Notes: generated from the letters alone by a model not told the origin. A stretch of 64,000 bases of DNA from Myxococcota bacterium (GCA_041389495.1 JAWKRT010000002.1:124001-188000), one strand, 5' to 3'; positions 33,493-42,364 are shown, counted from the first letter of the stretch. Program-made: numbers and translations.

Positions 33493-34704
33493 TCAGCGCC
33501 GCGCGAGCCGCACGGGGATCTCGGTGAACGCGCGGAACACCGGGCTCCCGTGCAGGGGGAGAGGGTCGTCGTTCACGCGCTCGATGCGACGCGTCCCGCG
33601 CAGCAGCGCGCCGATCGCGACGCGCGCTTCGAGGCGCGCGAGGTTGGCGCCGATGCAGTAGTGCGTGCCGTAGCCGAACGACAGGTGCGCGTTGCGCGCG
33701 CGCCGGAGGTCGAACGCGTCGGGGCGCTCGAAGACGCGCTCGTCGCGGTTGCCGGAGGCGAGCCAGCACAACACGAGGTCGCCCGCGCGCAGCGTCGCGT
33801 CGCCGACCTCGACGTCGCGCACGACGCGGCGCGGGTCGAACTGCACGGGCGCGCTGAAGCGGAGCACTTCGTCGATCGCGCCCGGCAGGAGCGACGGGTC
33901 GGCGCGCAGCGCGTCGGCGTCGTCCGGCCGCGCCATCAGCTCGATGGCCGCGTTCCCGATCAGCGTCGTCGTCGTCTCGTTGCCGGCGACGAGCAGCAAC
34001 ACGAGCATCGTGAGCATCTCGTCCTCGTCGAGCTTCGAGCCCTCGTGGCGCGCCTGCACGAGCCCGGTGAGCAGGTCGTCCTTGGGCGCGCGCCGGCGCT
34101 CGTCGGCGAGCGGCACGAAGTAGGCGCGCATCTCGGTGAGGAGCGCCATCTGGCGGCGCATGCGGTCGGGGTCGCCGCCGTCGAGGAGCCCGAGGCCGAG
34201 CGTGCTCACGATGCGGTCGGACCACTCCTTGAACTGCGCGCGGTCCTCGGGCGGGACGCCGATGATCTCGGCGATCACGACGACGGGCAGCGGATACGTG
34301 AGCGCCTCGACGAGGTCGACCTCGCCCTTGTCGAGCGCCGCATCGACGAGCTCGTCGGCCACCTCGTGCATGCGCGGCTCGAGGCGCGCGACGATGCGCG
34401 GCGTGAATGCCGACGAGACGAGCGCGCGCAGGCGCGTGTGCCGGGGCGGGTCGCTGCCGAGCATGCTCTGCGGCGGCGGGCCTTCCGTGTCCTCGGTGCG
34501 GAGCGCCGGCGGCACGATCTCGTTCGAGAACGTCTCGTGGTCGCGCAGGACGCGCTGGATGTCCTCGTAGCGGAAGACGGAGCGCAGCGGCAGCGGGAGG
34601 CCTTCGTGCGCGACGACGCGCGCGGCGCGGCCGCGCGCGTAGACGTCGTAGGGGTCGCGCCGGAAGGCGGGGTCGAGAGGGTTGAACGCGAGCGGCTCGG
34701 TCAC
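33493..34704 (-). CDS. cytochrome P450
   Basis: The 403-residue protein is a complete bacterial P450. The I-helix oxygen-binding motif is AGNETTTT, the K-helix ExxR is in DEVLRFSAPVQ, and the haem-binding loop FGYGTHYCIGANLARLE has the thiolate Cys350. The length is typical of soluble class I P450s that take electrons from ferredoxin. The GTG at 34704 follows GGAGGAG. Proteins with this kind of sequence often hydroxylate steroids, fatty acids or terpenoids, and the linked thioesterase fits lipid metabolism. No ferredoxin gene is adjacent. Confidence 0.92.
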   Translation of the reverse strand: MTEPLAFNPLDPAFRRDPYDVYARGRAARVVAHEGLPLPLRSVFRYEDIQRVLRDHETFSNEIVPPALRTEDTEGPPPQSMLGSDPPRHTRLRALVSSAFTPRIVARLEPRMHEVADELVDAALDKGEVDLVEALTYPLPVVVIAEIIGVPPEDRAQFKEWSDRIVSTLGLGLLDGGDPDRMRRQMALLTEMRAYFVPLADERRRAPKDDLLTGLVQARHEGSKLDEDEMLTMLVLLLVAGNETTTTLIGNAAIELMARPDDADALRADPSLLPGAIDEVLRFSAPVQFDPRRVVRDVEVGDATLRAGDLVLCWLASGNRDERVFERPDAFDLRRARNAHLSFGYGTHYCIGANLARLEARVAIGALLRGTRRIERVNDDPLPLHGSPVFRAFTEIPVRLARR

Positions 34705-34791
34705 GGCTCCTCCGATCGCGCGGCCGGCGACGGCGCGCGCGAGGGTCGCAGCGATCGACGGCGCGCGCGCGAGCGGCCGCTTTCCCGCTGC

Positions 34792-34797
34792 TAGACT
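34792..34797 (+). promoter_or_regulatory. putative -10 box TAGACT
   Basis: TAGACT lies 58 bases before the ATG of ilvD in the 151-base gap shared with the diverging P450 gene. Confidence 0.45.
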
Positions 34798-34855
34798 GGC
34801 CGGCCGTCCCGGCCCGCGGGCCGGGTGCGCCCACCCATCCTGAACGGAGCGCGGC

Positions 34856-36538
34856 ATGGCAGGCAAGCTGAACAAGACGAGCGCGCGCCTCACCCAGCGC
34901 AAGTCGCAGGGCGCGTCGCAGGCGCAGCTCTACGCGACGGGCCTCGACGAGTCCGACATGGACAAGGCCCAGGTCGGCATCGCGAGCGTCTGGTACGAGG
35001 GCAACAGCTGCAACATGCACCTGAACGACCTCGCCGCGAAGGTGAAGGAAGGCGTCGAGGCGGCGGGCCTCATCGGCATGCGCTTCAACACGATCGGCGT
35101 CTCCGACGGCATGTCGATGGGGACCGAGGGCATGAGCTACTCGCTCCAGTCGCGCGACCTGATCGCGGACTCGATCGAGACGGTCATGCACGCGCAGTGG
35201 TACGACGGCAACGTCTCGATCCCGGGCTGCGACAAGAACATGCCGGGCTGCCTGATGGCGATGGCGCGCGTCGATCGCCCGGCACTCATGGTCTACGGCG
35301 GCACCATCAAGCCCGGCCACGGCCGCAAGGGCGACGTGCTCGACATCGTCTCCGCGTTCCAGTGCTACGGCGAGTTCGTCGCCGGCCGCATCGACGAGGA
35401 CACGCGCTTCGACATCGTGCGCCACGCGTGCCCGGGCCCGGGCGCGTGCGGCGGCATGTACACGGCGAACACGATGGCGAGCGCGATCGAGGCGATGGGC
35501 ATGTCGCTGCCCTACAGCTCGTCGATCCCGGCCGTCGACCCGGGCAAGCTCGACGAGTGCTTCCGCGCGGGCGCGGCGATCCGGAACCTGCTCGAGCTCG
35601 ACCTGAAGCCGTCGGACATCATGACGCGCGAAGCGTTCGAGAACGCGATGGTGATCGTGAGCGCGCTCGGCGGCTCGACGAACGCGGTGCTGCACCTGAT
35701 CGCGATGGCGCGCGCGGTCGGCGTTCCGCTCTCGATCGACGACTTCCAGGGCGTGAGCGACCGCGTGCCCTTCCTCGCCGACCTCAAGCCCTCGGGTCGT
35801 TATGTGATGGAGGATCTCCACCGCGTCGGCGGCACGCCCGCGGTCGTCCGCTTCCTGCTCGAGCACGGCGCGATGACGGGCGACTGCATGACGGTGACGG
35901 GGCGGACGCTCGCCGAGAACGTGGCCGACCTCCCGGGCCTCGCGCCGGGTCAGGACGTGATCCGCCCCTGGAACGACCCGATCAAGGACAGCGGCCACAT
36001 CCAGATCCTGCGCGGATCGCTCGCGCCGGACGGCGCGGTCGCGAAGATCACCGGCAAGGAGGGCCTCGCGTTCGCGGGCCCCGCGCAGGTGTTCGACCAG
36101 GAAGAGGCGATGCTCGCTGCGCTCGAGCGCGGCGAGATCCGCAAGGGCAGCGTGATCGTCATCCGCTACGAGGGGCCGAAGGGCGGGCCGGGCATGCCGG
36201 AGATGCTGACGCCGACGAGCGCGATCATGGGCGCCGGGCTCGGCGAGCACGTCGCGCTGCTCACCGACGGGCGCTTCAGCGGCGGCTCGCACGGCTTCAT
36301 CATCGGGCACGTGACGCCCGAGGCGCAGGACGGCGGACCGATCGCACTCGTCCGCGATGGCGACCGCATCACGATCGACGCGAAGAAGCGCGTGCTCGAC
36401 GTCGAGGTCGACGCGGGCGAGCTCGCGAAGCGGCGCGCCGCGTGGACGGCGCCGCCGCTGCGCGCGACGAAGGGCACGCTGTACAAGTACATCCGCTGCG
36501 TGAAGAGCGCGTCGGAAGGCTGCGTGACCGACGAGTAG
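34856..36538 (+). CDS. ilvD: dihydroxy-acid dehydratase IlvD
   Basis: The 560-residue protein is full length for IlvD/Edd. Cys residues for the iron-sulphur cluster are in YEGNSCNMHL, SIPGCDKNMPGC and ACPGPGACGGMY. Also visible are GVSDGMSMGTEGM near residue 80 and the C-terminal LTDGRFSGGSHGFIIGH. It dehydrates 2,3-dihydroxy acids to 2-oxo acids in valine, leucine and isoleucine synthesis. No other branched-chain genes are adjacent. The lysine-rich N-terminal start is usual for the family. A GGAG site precedes the ATG. Confidence 0.96.
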   Translation: MAGKLNKTSARLTQRKSQGASQAQLYATGLDESDMDKAQVGIASVWYEGNSCNMHLNDLAAKVKEGVEAAGLIGMRFNTIGVSDGMSMGTEGMSYSLQSRDLIADSIETVMHAQWYDGNVSIPGCDKNMPGCLMAMARVDRPALMVYGGTIKPGHGRKGDVLDIVSAFQCYGEFVAGRIDEDTRFDIVRHACPGPGACGGMYTANTMASAIEAMGMSLPYSSSIPAVDPGKLDECFRAGAAIRNLLELDLKPSDIMTREAFENAMVIVSALGGSTNAVLHLIAMARAVGVPLSIDDFQGVSDRVPFLADLKPSGRYVMEDLHRVGGTPAVVRFLLEHGAMTGDCMTVTGRTLAENVADLPGLAPGQDVIRPWNDPIKDSGHIQILRGSLAPDGAVAKITGKEGLAFAGPAQVFDQEEAMLAALERGEIRKGSVIVIRYEGPKGGPGMPEMLTPTSAIMGAGLGEHVALLTDGRFSGGSHGFIIGHVTPEAQDGGPIALVRDGDRITIDAKKRVLDVEVDAGELAKRRAAWTAPPLRATKGTLYKYIRCVKSASEGCVTDE

Positions 36539-36577
36539 TGCGCGCTGCGCGGCGCGCGATCGCACGGGAGGACGTCG

Positions 36578-37009
36578 ATGGCCACAGGGTCGAGGAAGGC
36601 GCCGCGCGCGCGGGCGACGGCGCGCGCGCGCGCGGCCGCGCTGCTCGCGGCGGCGCTCGGTGTGGCGGGTGCCGCGCGCGCCGATCTCGCGTTCCCCGAG
36701 ACGCGGCGCGACTTCGGCGAGCTCGCGGGAGCGCCCTCGCCGACGGTCGAGTTCGCGTTCACGAACACGGGCGACGCGCCCGTCACGATCGCGAAGGTGC
36801 GCACGACGAGCCCCAACACGGAGTTCGACTGGCCGCGCGAGCCCGTGGCGCCCGGCGCGACCGGCGCGATCCCGGTCACCGTGAAGACGCGCTTCGGCGG
36901 GCCGTTCCGCCACGAGCTGCTCGTGGTCGTCGTCGAGGACGGCGAGGAGCGCGTCGTCGAGACGCTCGTCGTGACCGGCCGCTTCCCCGACCAGCCGCTG
37001 CGACGCTAG
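36578..37009 (+). CDS. exported DUF1573-like protein
   Basis: The 143-residue product has a basic signal region and a hydrophobic run ending ARADL, then one DUF1573-type immunoglobulin-like domain. That domain shows the usual start RRDFGELAG...FAFTNTGDAPVTI. The family normally has Cys in the next loop; here it reads TTSPNTEFDW without Cys. A GGGAGGA site precedes the ATG. It is probably periplasmic, and the role of the family is unknown. Confidence 0.8.
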   Translation: MATGSRKAPRARATARARAAALLAAALGVAGAARADLAFPETRRDFGELAGAPSPTVEFAFTNTGDAPVTIAKVRTTSPNTEFDWPREPVAPGATGAIPVTVKTRFGGPFRHELLVVVVEDGEERVVETLVVTGRFPDQPLRR

Positions 37010-37040
37010 GCGGGGACGGGCGGCGCGCTCGCCCCGCCCG

Positions 37041-38027
37041 TCAGAAGCGCACCGTCCACAGCACGCCGCGCCGCGATGCGGCGAGCGACCACGTCGGCTC
37101 GTCGCGCGCGGGGGCGAGGCCGAGCCGCTCGCGCTCGGCGGCGCGCTCGGCGCGCTCCGCGTGCAGGCGCGCGACCGTCCGCCCGACGAACGTGCCGATC
37201 GCCGCGCCGACGAGCACGTCGCTCGCCCAGTGCCCGTCGCTCGAGATGCGGCCGAGCGCGACGGTCGTCGCGGCGCCGTACGAGAGCACCCAGACGGGCC
37301 AGTGCCGGTAGCGCTGGCTCACGATCGTCGCGAGCGCGAACGCGTGCGTCGCCTCGCCGCTCGGCATCGAGAAGTCGCCGCTGAACGGGTGGAACTCGCG
37401 CGCGTCGACGAGCGGGCCGGGGCGCTCGCGGCCCGCGGTCCACTTGAGCGCGAGCGAGCTGCCGTAGCCGAGTGCCGACGCCTCGATCAGCATGCTCGCC
37501 GTCTCGATCTCGTCGTCGCGGAAGAGCACGCCGCTCGCCAGGAATCCGCCCGTCAGCGCGAGGAAGCCCGGGCCGTTGCCGAGGAAGCGCACGTCGTCGC
37601 CGAAGTTGCGGAAGCCGCGGCTCCCCTGCGCGGCGTCGCGGATCTCGTCGTCGGCGAGGAACACGAGGCCCGTCGCGGCGCCCGCGACGCCGAGCAGCAC
37701 GAGCCACTCGCGCGCGCGCCAGTCGAGCGGCGACGCGACGAGCGCGGCGCCGTCCGACAGCGTGGCGTTGAGCAGGCCGTAGGACTCGTTCGCCGTGCGG
37801 CGGAGCGTGCGGCGCAGCACGCCGTCGGTCGGCGCGTAGTCGAGCCGCACGTCGGGGAGCAGGAGCCCGTCGTCGTCGTCGTCGTCGGCGGCGGCGGCGC
37901 GCGCCGCCGACGACGCGTCGGACGCGTCCGACGCGCGCGCGGCCGCGGGCGCGGCCGACGCGACGAGCACGGCGAGGGCGGTCGCGACGCCCCGCCGCGC
38001 ACCGGCCCGCCGCAGGCGCGAGGTCAC
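37041..38027 (-). CDS. PAP2 family phosphatase-like membrane protein
   Basis: The 328-residue product has a signal-like N-terminus, a poly-Asp stretch (six Asp near residue 50) and several membrane spans. The PAP2 motifs are present: KWTAGRERP with Lys195, a second motif reading PSGEATH with Glu225 where His is normal, and GRISSDGHWASD with His266. PAP2 proteins remove phosphate from lipids such as phosphatidic acid or undecaprenyl diphosphate. Loss of the second-motif His could reduce or change activity. The GTG start overlaps the NTF2-like gene by four bases. Confidence 0.8.
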   Translation of the reverse strand: MTSRLRRAGARRGVATALAVLVASAAPAAARASDASDASSAARAAAADDDDDDGLLLPDVRLDYAPTDGVLRRTLRRTANESYGLLNATLSDGAALVASPLDWRAREWLVLLGVAGAATGLVFLADDEIRDAAQGSRGFRNFGDDVRFLGNGPGFLALTGGFLASGVLFRDDEIETASMLIEASALGYGSSLALKWTAGRERPGPLVDAREFHPFSGDFSMPSGEATHAFALATIVSQRYRHWPVWVLSYGAATTVALGRISSDGHWASDVLVGAAIGTFVGRTVARLHAERAERAAERERLGLAPARDEPTWSLAASRRGVLWTVRF

Positions 38028-38461
38028 GCGGCCGGCGTCGCGAGCTTCCCGCCCGCGGCCATCCAGCGCTTCATCACCTCTTCCGCCTCGCGCGGGTTGT
38101 ACAGATCCTCCTGGTAGGACCACAGCCCGTCGCCCGCGTACTCGAGGATCGTGACGCAGCCGAAGCGGTAGTCGTCGCCGCGGTCGTTCGGGTCGGGCAG
38201 CACCTGCCACGGGTAGTAGACGACGCGCGAGCCTTCGATCACGTGCCAGCCGACCGGGAACTCCATCATCGGGACGGGCTTCATCACGTCGACGATCGCC
38301 TTGCGGATCGCCTCGCGCCCGACGAACGTGCCGAGGTGGTGCTCGACCCAGCGGCCGTCGATACTGTGCAGGTCGGCCCAGGCGTTCCAGTCGCCGCTGT
38401 CGCCGACGGCGACGAAGTTGCGCCACGCCTCCTCGACTTCACCGCGCGAGAACTTCGACAT
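38024..38461 (-). CDS. SnoaL/NTF2-like family protein
   Basis: The 145-residue protein has the SnoaL-like pattern: helix EEAWRNFVAVGDSGDWNAWADLH, the strand HHLGTFVGREAIRKAIVDV, and strands with FGCVTILEYAGDGLWSY. This fold occurs in small isomerases, dehydratases and hydroxylases. It lies between an SDR 15 bases upstream and a coupled PAP2-like gene downstream. A link to steroid or polyketide-like chemistry is possible but not shown by the sequence. Confidence 0.8.
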   Translation of the reverse strand: MSKFSRGEVEEAWRNFVAVGDSGDWNAWADLHSIDGRWVEHHLGTFVGREAIRKAIVDVMKPVPMMEFPVGWHVIEGSRVVYYPWQVLPDPNDRGDDYRFGCVTILEYAGDGLWSYQEDLYNPREAEEVMKRWMAAGGKLATPAA

Positions 38462-38476
38462 CGCTCGTCCTCCCGA

Positions 38477-39232
38477 TCAGCTCAGCGTCGCGCCGTCGAC
38501 GCGCACGTGTTCGCCGTTGATGTGCGCCGCGTCGTCGGACGCGAGGAACGCGATCACGCTCGCGCAGGTCTCGGGCGGGCGCGCTTCGTCGAGCGGCGAG
38601 ATGCGCGCCATCAGCGAGAAGTCGGCGTCCTTGGGAATGCGCACGTTGCGGATCGGCGTGAGGATCCCGCCCGGACAGATGGCGTTCACGCGCAGGCCCT
38701 TCTTCCCGTATTCGATGGCCAGCGTCGTCGTCATCGCGAGGAGGCCGCCCTTCGACGCGGCGTAGGCGAGCATGTACGGGTGGCCCGCCAGCGCGGCCGT
38801 CGACGAGACGTTGACGATGTTGCCGCGCGCTTCGAGCAGCGCGGGCAGCGCGGCCTGCGTGGCGACGAAGGCACCCGTCAGGTTGACGGCGAGGATGCGA
38901 TGCCACTCCTCGAGCGGGAGCTCGTGGCTGTGGTGCGCGTGCAGCACGCCGGCGACGTTGCACAGCACGTCGAGCCGGCCGAGCCGCGCGATGGCCTCGC
39001 CGACGGCGGCGCGCGCACCGGCCGCGTCCGCGAGGTCGACGACGCGCGTCCACACCGCGGCGCCGCGCGCCTCGCACTCCTTCGCTGCGCTCTCGAGCCC
39101 GGCGCCGCTCACGTCGAGGAGCGCGAGCGACGCGCCCTCGTCGGCGAGCCGGAGCGCCGTCGCGAGCCCGATGCCCGACGCGGCTCCCGTCACGATCACG
39201 GCCTTGTCCTCGAAGCGTCGCATCGCCTGCAT
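38477..39232 (-). CDS. SDR family NAD-dependent oxidoreductase
   Basis: The 251-residue protein has TGAASGIGLATALRLA as the dinucleotide loop, an Asp after ALLDV favouring NAD, and the active site with Ser in NVSSTAALAG and YAASKGG. The C-terminal strand reads EHVRVDGATLS. Two Met are possible starts, 39232 and 39223; I chose the first because GAGGG lies upstream. It heads the minus-strand operon SDR, SnoaL-like, PAP2. The substrate is unknown. Confidence 0.9.
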   Translation of the reverse strand: MQAMRRFEDKAVIVTGAASGIGLATALRLADEGASLALLDVSGAGLESAAKECEARGAAVWTRVVDLADAAGARAAVGEAIARLGRLDVLCNVAGVLHAHHSHELPLEEWHRILAVNLTGAFVATQAALPALLEARGNIVNVSSTAALAGHPYMLAYAASKGGLLAMTTTLAIEYGKKGLRVNAICPGGILTPIRNVRIPKDADFSLMARISPLDEARPPETCASVIAFLASDDAAHINGEHVRVDGATLS

Positions 39233-39265
39233 CGCGGGCCCTCGTCCTGCGCGCGCTCGCGCGTG

Positions 39266-39271
39266 TAGTCT
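39266..39271 (+). promoter_or_regulatory. putative -10 box TAGTCT
   Basis: TAGTCT lies 52 bases before the ATG of the racemase-like gene at 39324, in a divergent gap. Confidence 0.4.
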
Positions 39272-39323
39272 GCGCATCCTAGACCGCGCGCGCCGCGCGC
39301 GCTGCGACGAAGGGAGTGGAAGG

Positions 39324-40469
39324 ATGGCCGGGCCGCTGCACGGGCTCAAGCTGATCGAGATCGTCGGCATCGGGCCGGCGCCGTTCGCGTCGATGCTGCT
39401 CGCCGATCTCGGCGCCGAGGTGCTGCGTGTCGATCGCGCGAAGGGCACGGCGTTCCTGCGTGGCGACGGGTCGCCGTTCGACTTCCTCGGCCGCAACCGC
39501 CGGAGCGTCGCCGTCGACCTCAAGCATCCGAAGGGCGTCGAGACGGTGCTGCGGCTCGTCGACGGCGCGGACGGCCTCGTCGAAGGCTTCCGCCCGGGCG
39601 TCGCCGAGCGGCTCGGCATCGGGCCCGACGTCTGCCTCGCGCGCAATCCGCGCCTCGTGTACGGACGCATGACGGGCTGGGGGCAGACGGGCCCCTGGGC
39701 GAACGCGGTCGGCCACGACCTCAACTACATCGCGCTCACCGGGGCGCTCCACGCGATCGGCACGGCGGGCGGGCCGCCCGTGCCGCCGCTCAACCTCGTC
39801 GGCGACTTCGGCGGCGGCGGCCTGTGGCTCGCGTACGGCATGTGCGCGGCCTTCGTCGAGCGCGCCACGTCGGGGAAGGGGCAGGTGGTCGACGCGGCGA
39901 TGATCGACGGAGCGACGACGCTCATGGCCTCGATCCACGGCGCCGCGCAGACGGGCTTCTGGAGCGAGGAGCGCGGCACCAACATGCTCGACGGCGGCTC
40001 GCACTTCTACAACGTCTACGCGACGAAGGACGGGAAGTGGATGTCCATCGGCTCGATCGAGCCGCAGTTCTACGCGGAGCTGCTGCGCTGCCTCGGGCTC
40101 GAGGGCGAGGAGCTGCCCGCGCAGATGGACGCCGCCGCGTGGCCGGCGATGAAGGAGCGCTTCGCGGCGATCTTCCGCACGCGCACGCGCGACGAGTGGT
40201 GCGCGGTGTTCGAGGGGCGCGAGGTGTGCGCGGCGCCCGTGCTCGCGATGCGCGAGGCGCCCGCGCACCCGCACAACGCGGCGCGCGGCACGTTCGTCGA
40301 GTTCCACGGCGCGCAGGCGCCGGCGCCCGGCCCGCGCTTCAGCCGCACGCCGGGCGAGCTGCGCACGATCTCGTGCGCGCCGGGCGCGCACACGGACGAG
40401 GCGCTCGCCGCGTGGGGGTTCGGCCGGGACGAGATCGACGCGCTCCGAGAGGCGGGCGCCGTCGGCTGA
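39324..40469 (+). CDS. CaiB/BaiF CoA-transferase family, alpha-methylacyl-CoA racemase-like
   Basis: The 381-residue protein belongs to the family III CoA transferases. Typical signs are LKLIEIVGIGPAPFASMLLA, the catalytic-pair positions His131 in VGHDLNYIALTG and Asp161 in VGDFGGGG, and the loop NMLDGGSHFYNVY. These match alpha-methylacyl-CoA racemase rather than a transferase, which would have an Asp at a different place. The racemase epimerises 2-methyl-branched acyl-CoA so that beta-oxidation can proceed. GGGAGTGGAAGG lies before the ATG. It fits branched-lipid or steroid catabolism. Confidence 0.88.
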   Translation: MAGPLHGLKLIEIVGIGPAPFASMLLADLGAEVLRVDRAKGTAFLRGDGSPFDFLGRNRRSVAVDLKHPKGVETVLRLVDGADGLVEGFRPGVAERLGIGPDVCLARNPRLVYGRMTGWGQTGPWANAVGHDLNYIALTGALHAIGTAGGPPVPPLNLVGDFGGGGLWLAYGMCAAFVERATSGKGQVVDAAMIDGATTLMASIHGAAQTGFWSEERGTNMLDGGSHFYNVYATKDGKWMSIGSIEPQFYAELLRCLGLEGEELPAQMDAAAWPAMKERFAAIFRTRTRDEWCAVFEGREVCAAPVLAMREAPAHPHNAARGTFVEFHGAQAPAPGPRFSRTPGELRTISCAPGAHTDEALAAWGFGRDEIDALREAGAVG

Positions 40470-40477
40470 GCGGGCGG

Positions 40478-40492
40478 CGCTCGCGACGAGCG
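40478..40492. terminator. short hairpin between convergent genes
   Basis: Six-base arms (40478-40483 and 40487-40492) pair around a CGA loop between the racemase-like stop and the RegA-like stop. It is weak and lacks a T-tract. Confidence 0.25.
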
Positions 40493-40495
40493 ACG

Positions 40496-41029
40496 CTAGG
40501 CGAGCGGTGTGAACTTGCGCAGCTTGCGCTGCAGGCTCTGCCGGTGGAGGCCGAGACGCCGCGCCGCCTGGCTGATGTTGCCGCCGCACTGCGCGAGCAC
40601 CCACTCGATGTACTCGCGCTCGTGGCGGTCGAGGCTCTGGAACTGGTCGGGGATCTCGGCCGCGTCCTCGTCGTCGGACAGGAGCGCGCGCTCGAGCTCC
40701 TCGATCTCGACCGGCTTCGTCAGGTACTGCGTCGCGCCGCGCTTCGTCGCCGCGACGGCGGTCGCGATGCTCCCGTAGCCCGTCAGCATCACGATGCGCG
40801 CGTGCGGCGAGTGCTCCTTGATCGTCGCCACGGCGTCGAGCCCCGAGTCGCTGCGCAGGCGCAGGTCGACGACGGCATAGCCGACGCCCGACACGTCGAG
40901 GCGGGCGAGCTCCTCGAGGCTCGCGGCGCGCGAGACGGCGTAGCCGCGGTCGTGGAACTCGGCGGCGAGCGTCTCGGCGAAGCGGTCGTCGTCCTCGACG
41001 AGCAGTACGTGCGGCGCGTCGTCGCTCAC
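40496..41029 (-). CDS. regA: RegA/PrrA-like redox response regulator
   Basis: The 177-residue protein has a receiver domain with phospho-acceptor Asp55 in YAVVDLRLRSDSG, Lys near YLTKPVEIEE, and a short linker. The Fis-type helix-turn-helix is in GGNISQAARRLGLHRQSLQR. That HRQSLQRKLRK ending is characteristic of RegA/PrrA/ActR regulators of photosynthesis, respiration and nitrogen fixation genes in proteobacteria. Its GTG start overlaps the stop of the RegB-like kinase gene by four bases. The targets here are unknown. Confidence 0.88.
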   Translation of the reverse strand: MSDDAPHVLLVEDDDRFAETLAAEFHDRGYAVSRAASLEELARLDVSGVGYAVVDLRLRSDSGLDAVATIKEHSPHARIVMLTGYGSIATAVAATKRGATQYLTKPVEIEELERALLSDDEDAAEIPDQFQSLDRHEREYIEWVLAQCGGNISQAARRLGLHRQSLQRKLRKFTPLA

Positions 41030-42351
41030 GTCGCGACCTCGGCGGCCTCGACGCCGGGAGCCGCGGCGACGGGCGCGCTCGGCTCGGCGGCGGGCAGCGT
41101 GATGCGCGCGATGGCGCCGCCCGAGCTGCGGTCCTCGAGGACGAGCTCGGCGCCGAGCGCCTGCGCGAGCGTGTGGACGTAGTAGAGGCCGAGGCCGACG
41201 CCGTGCGGCTTCGTCGTGACGAAGGGCTCGCCGAGGTGGCGGCGCACGACGTCGGGCCAGCCGGCGCCGCGATCGAGCACGGAGACCTCGACCGTGTTGC
41301 CGCGCCGCCCGACGACCACCTCGACGCCGCCGTCCGCACCGCCCGCCTGCACGGCGTTGTCGATCAGGTTGAGCACGGCCTGCGAGAACGCGACGGCCGG
41401 GACGAGCGCGCGCCGCGGCGAGCGGCCGGTCGCGAGGAAGCGCACCGACGCGCCCTCGTTCGCGCCCGCGAAGCTGCGGCACACGCGCTCGACGAGGCGG
41501 TCGATGTCGATCTCGTCGAGCGAGAGCCCCTCGGGCCGCAGCTGCGAGCCCGCCATGTGCCGCAGCACTTCGCCGCAGCGCTCGAGCGCCTCGGTGGCGG
41601 TCGCGAGGTCGGCGTCGCCCTCGAGGCCGTGCACGCGCGCGAGGCGCCGCAGCTTCACCTGTGCGGTGTTGAGCGGCGTCGCGAACTCGTGCGACAGGCC
41701 GGCGGCGAGCGCGCCGACGGCGCGCAGCCGGTCGATGCGCGTCTTGCGTTCGCGGAAGGCCGAGAAGCGCCCCTGCATGGCGGAGAGCGTGCGCGAGAGC
41801 CACGCCGTGAGGATCCAGAACACGACCGCGAACAGCATCTGTGCGGGCAGCAGGATCTCGCCGGGAACGAGCCGCCCGCGCAGGCCCGCCGGGATGAACG
41901 CGAAGCCCTGGATGAAGAGCAGACAGCCGATCAGCAGCCCGAAGAAGTAGAGGCTCGTGCGACCCTCGAGCAGCAGCGAGCCGAGCACCGCGTGCACGAA
42001 CAGGATGGGAGCGAGCGGGTTCCACGCGCCGCCCGTCAGCGCGAGCAGGAGCGACAGCGCGGCCGCGTCGATCGCGAGCTGGAACATCACGTGGGGCTGC
42101 GTCGCGCTGCCGCCGCGGCGCAGCCATCCCCACGTCGTCACGTTGAGCGTCGCGAGCACGCCGATCACGGCGACGAAGGCCGGAAGCTTGGCGGGCTCGA
42201 GCAGGCCGAAGTGCAGCGCGGGCTGGATCGTGCCGACCTGCGCGAGCAGCGCGATCCAGCGCAGACGCACGAGCCAGGCGAGCTTCTGCGTCCCCTGGTC
42301 GAGGTCGGCCGAGATCGGCGGCGCGAAGAAGGAGCGGACGGCGTCGAGCAC
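41026..42351 (-). CDS. regB: RegB/PrrB-like redox sensor histidine kinase
   Basis: The 441-residue protein has about six membrane spans. Between two of them lies GGAWNPLAP at residues 107-114, matching the ubiquinone-linked GGxxNP motif of RegB. The HisKA region has phospho-acceptor His221 in GLSHEFATPLN, and Cys259 in ERCGEVLRHM matches the redox-active Cys of RegB. The ATPase domain has VLNLIDNAVQAG, DRGAGW and GVGLGLYYV. It should sense respiratory redox state in the inner membrane. The GTG at 42351 lies eight bases after a -10-like box. Confidence 0.88.
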   Translation of the reverse strand: MLDAVRSFFAPPISADLDQGTQKLAWLVRLRWIALLAQVGTIQPALHFGLLEPAKLPAFVAVIGVLATLNVTTWGWLRRGGSATQPHVMFQLAIDAAALSLLLALTGGAWNPLAPILFVHAVLGSLLLEGRTSLYFFGLLIGCLLFIQGFAFIPAGLRGRLVPGEILLPAQMLFAVVFWILTAWLSRTLSAMQGRFSAFRERKTRIDRLRAVGALAAGLSHEFATPLNTAQVKLRRLARVHGLEGDADLATATEALERCGEVLRHMAGSQLRPEGLSLDEIDIDRLVERVCRSFAGANEGASVRFLATGRSPRRALVPAVAFSQAVLNLIDNAVQAGGADGGVEVVVGRRGNTVEVSVLDRGAGWPDVVRRHLGEPFVTTKPHGVGLGLYYVHTLAQALGAELVLEDRSSGGAIARITLPAAEPSAPVAAAPGVEAAEVAT

Positions 42352-42358
42352 GGCGCAC

Positions 42359-42364
42359 AGGCTA
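42359..42364 (-). promoter_or_regulatory. putative -10 box TAGCCT, leaderless candidate
   Basis: On the minus strand TAGCCT is seven bases from the GTG at 42351. This both supports that start and suggests a leaderless kinase message. Confidence 0.5.
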
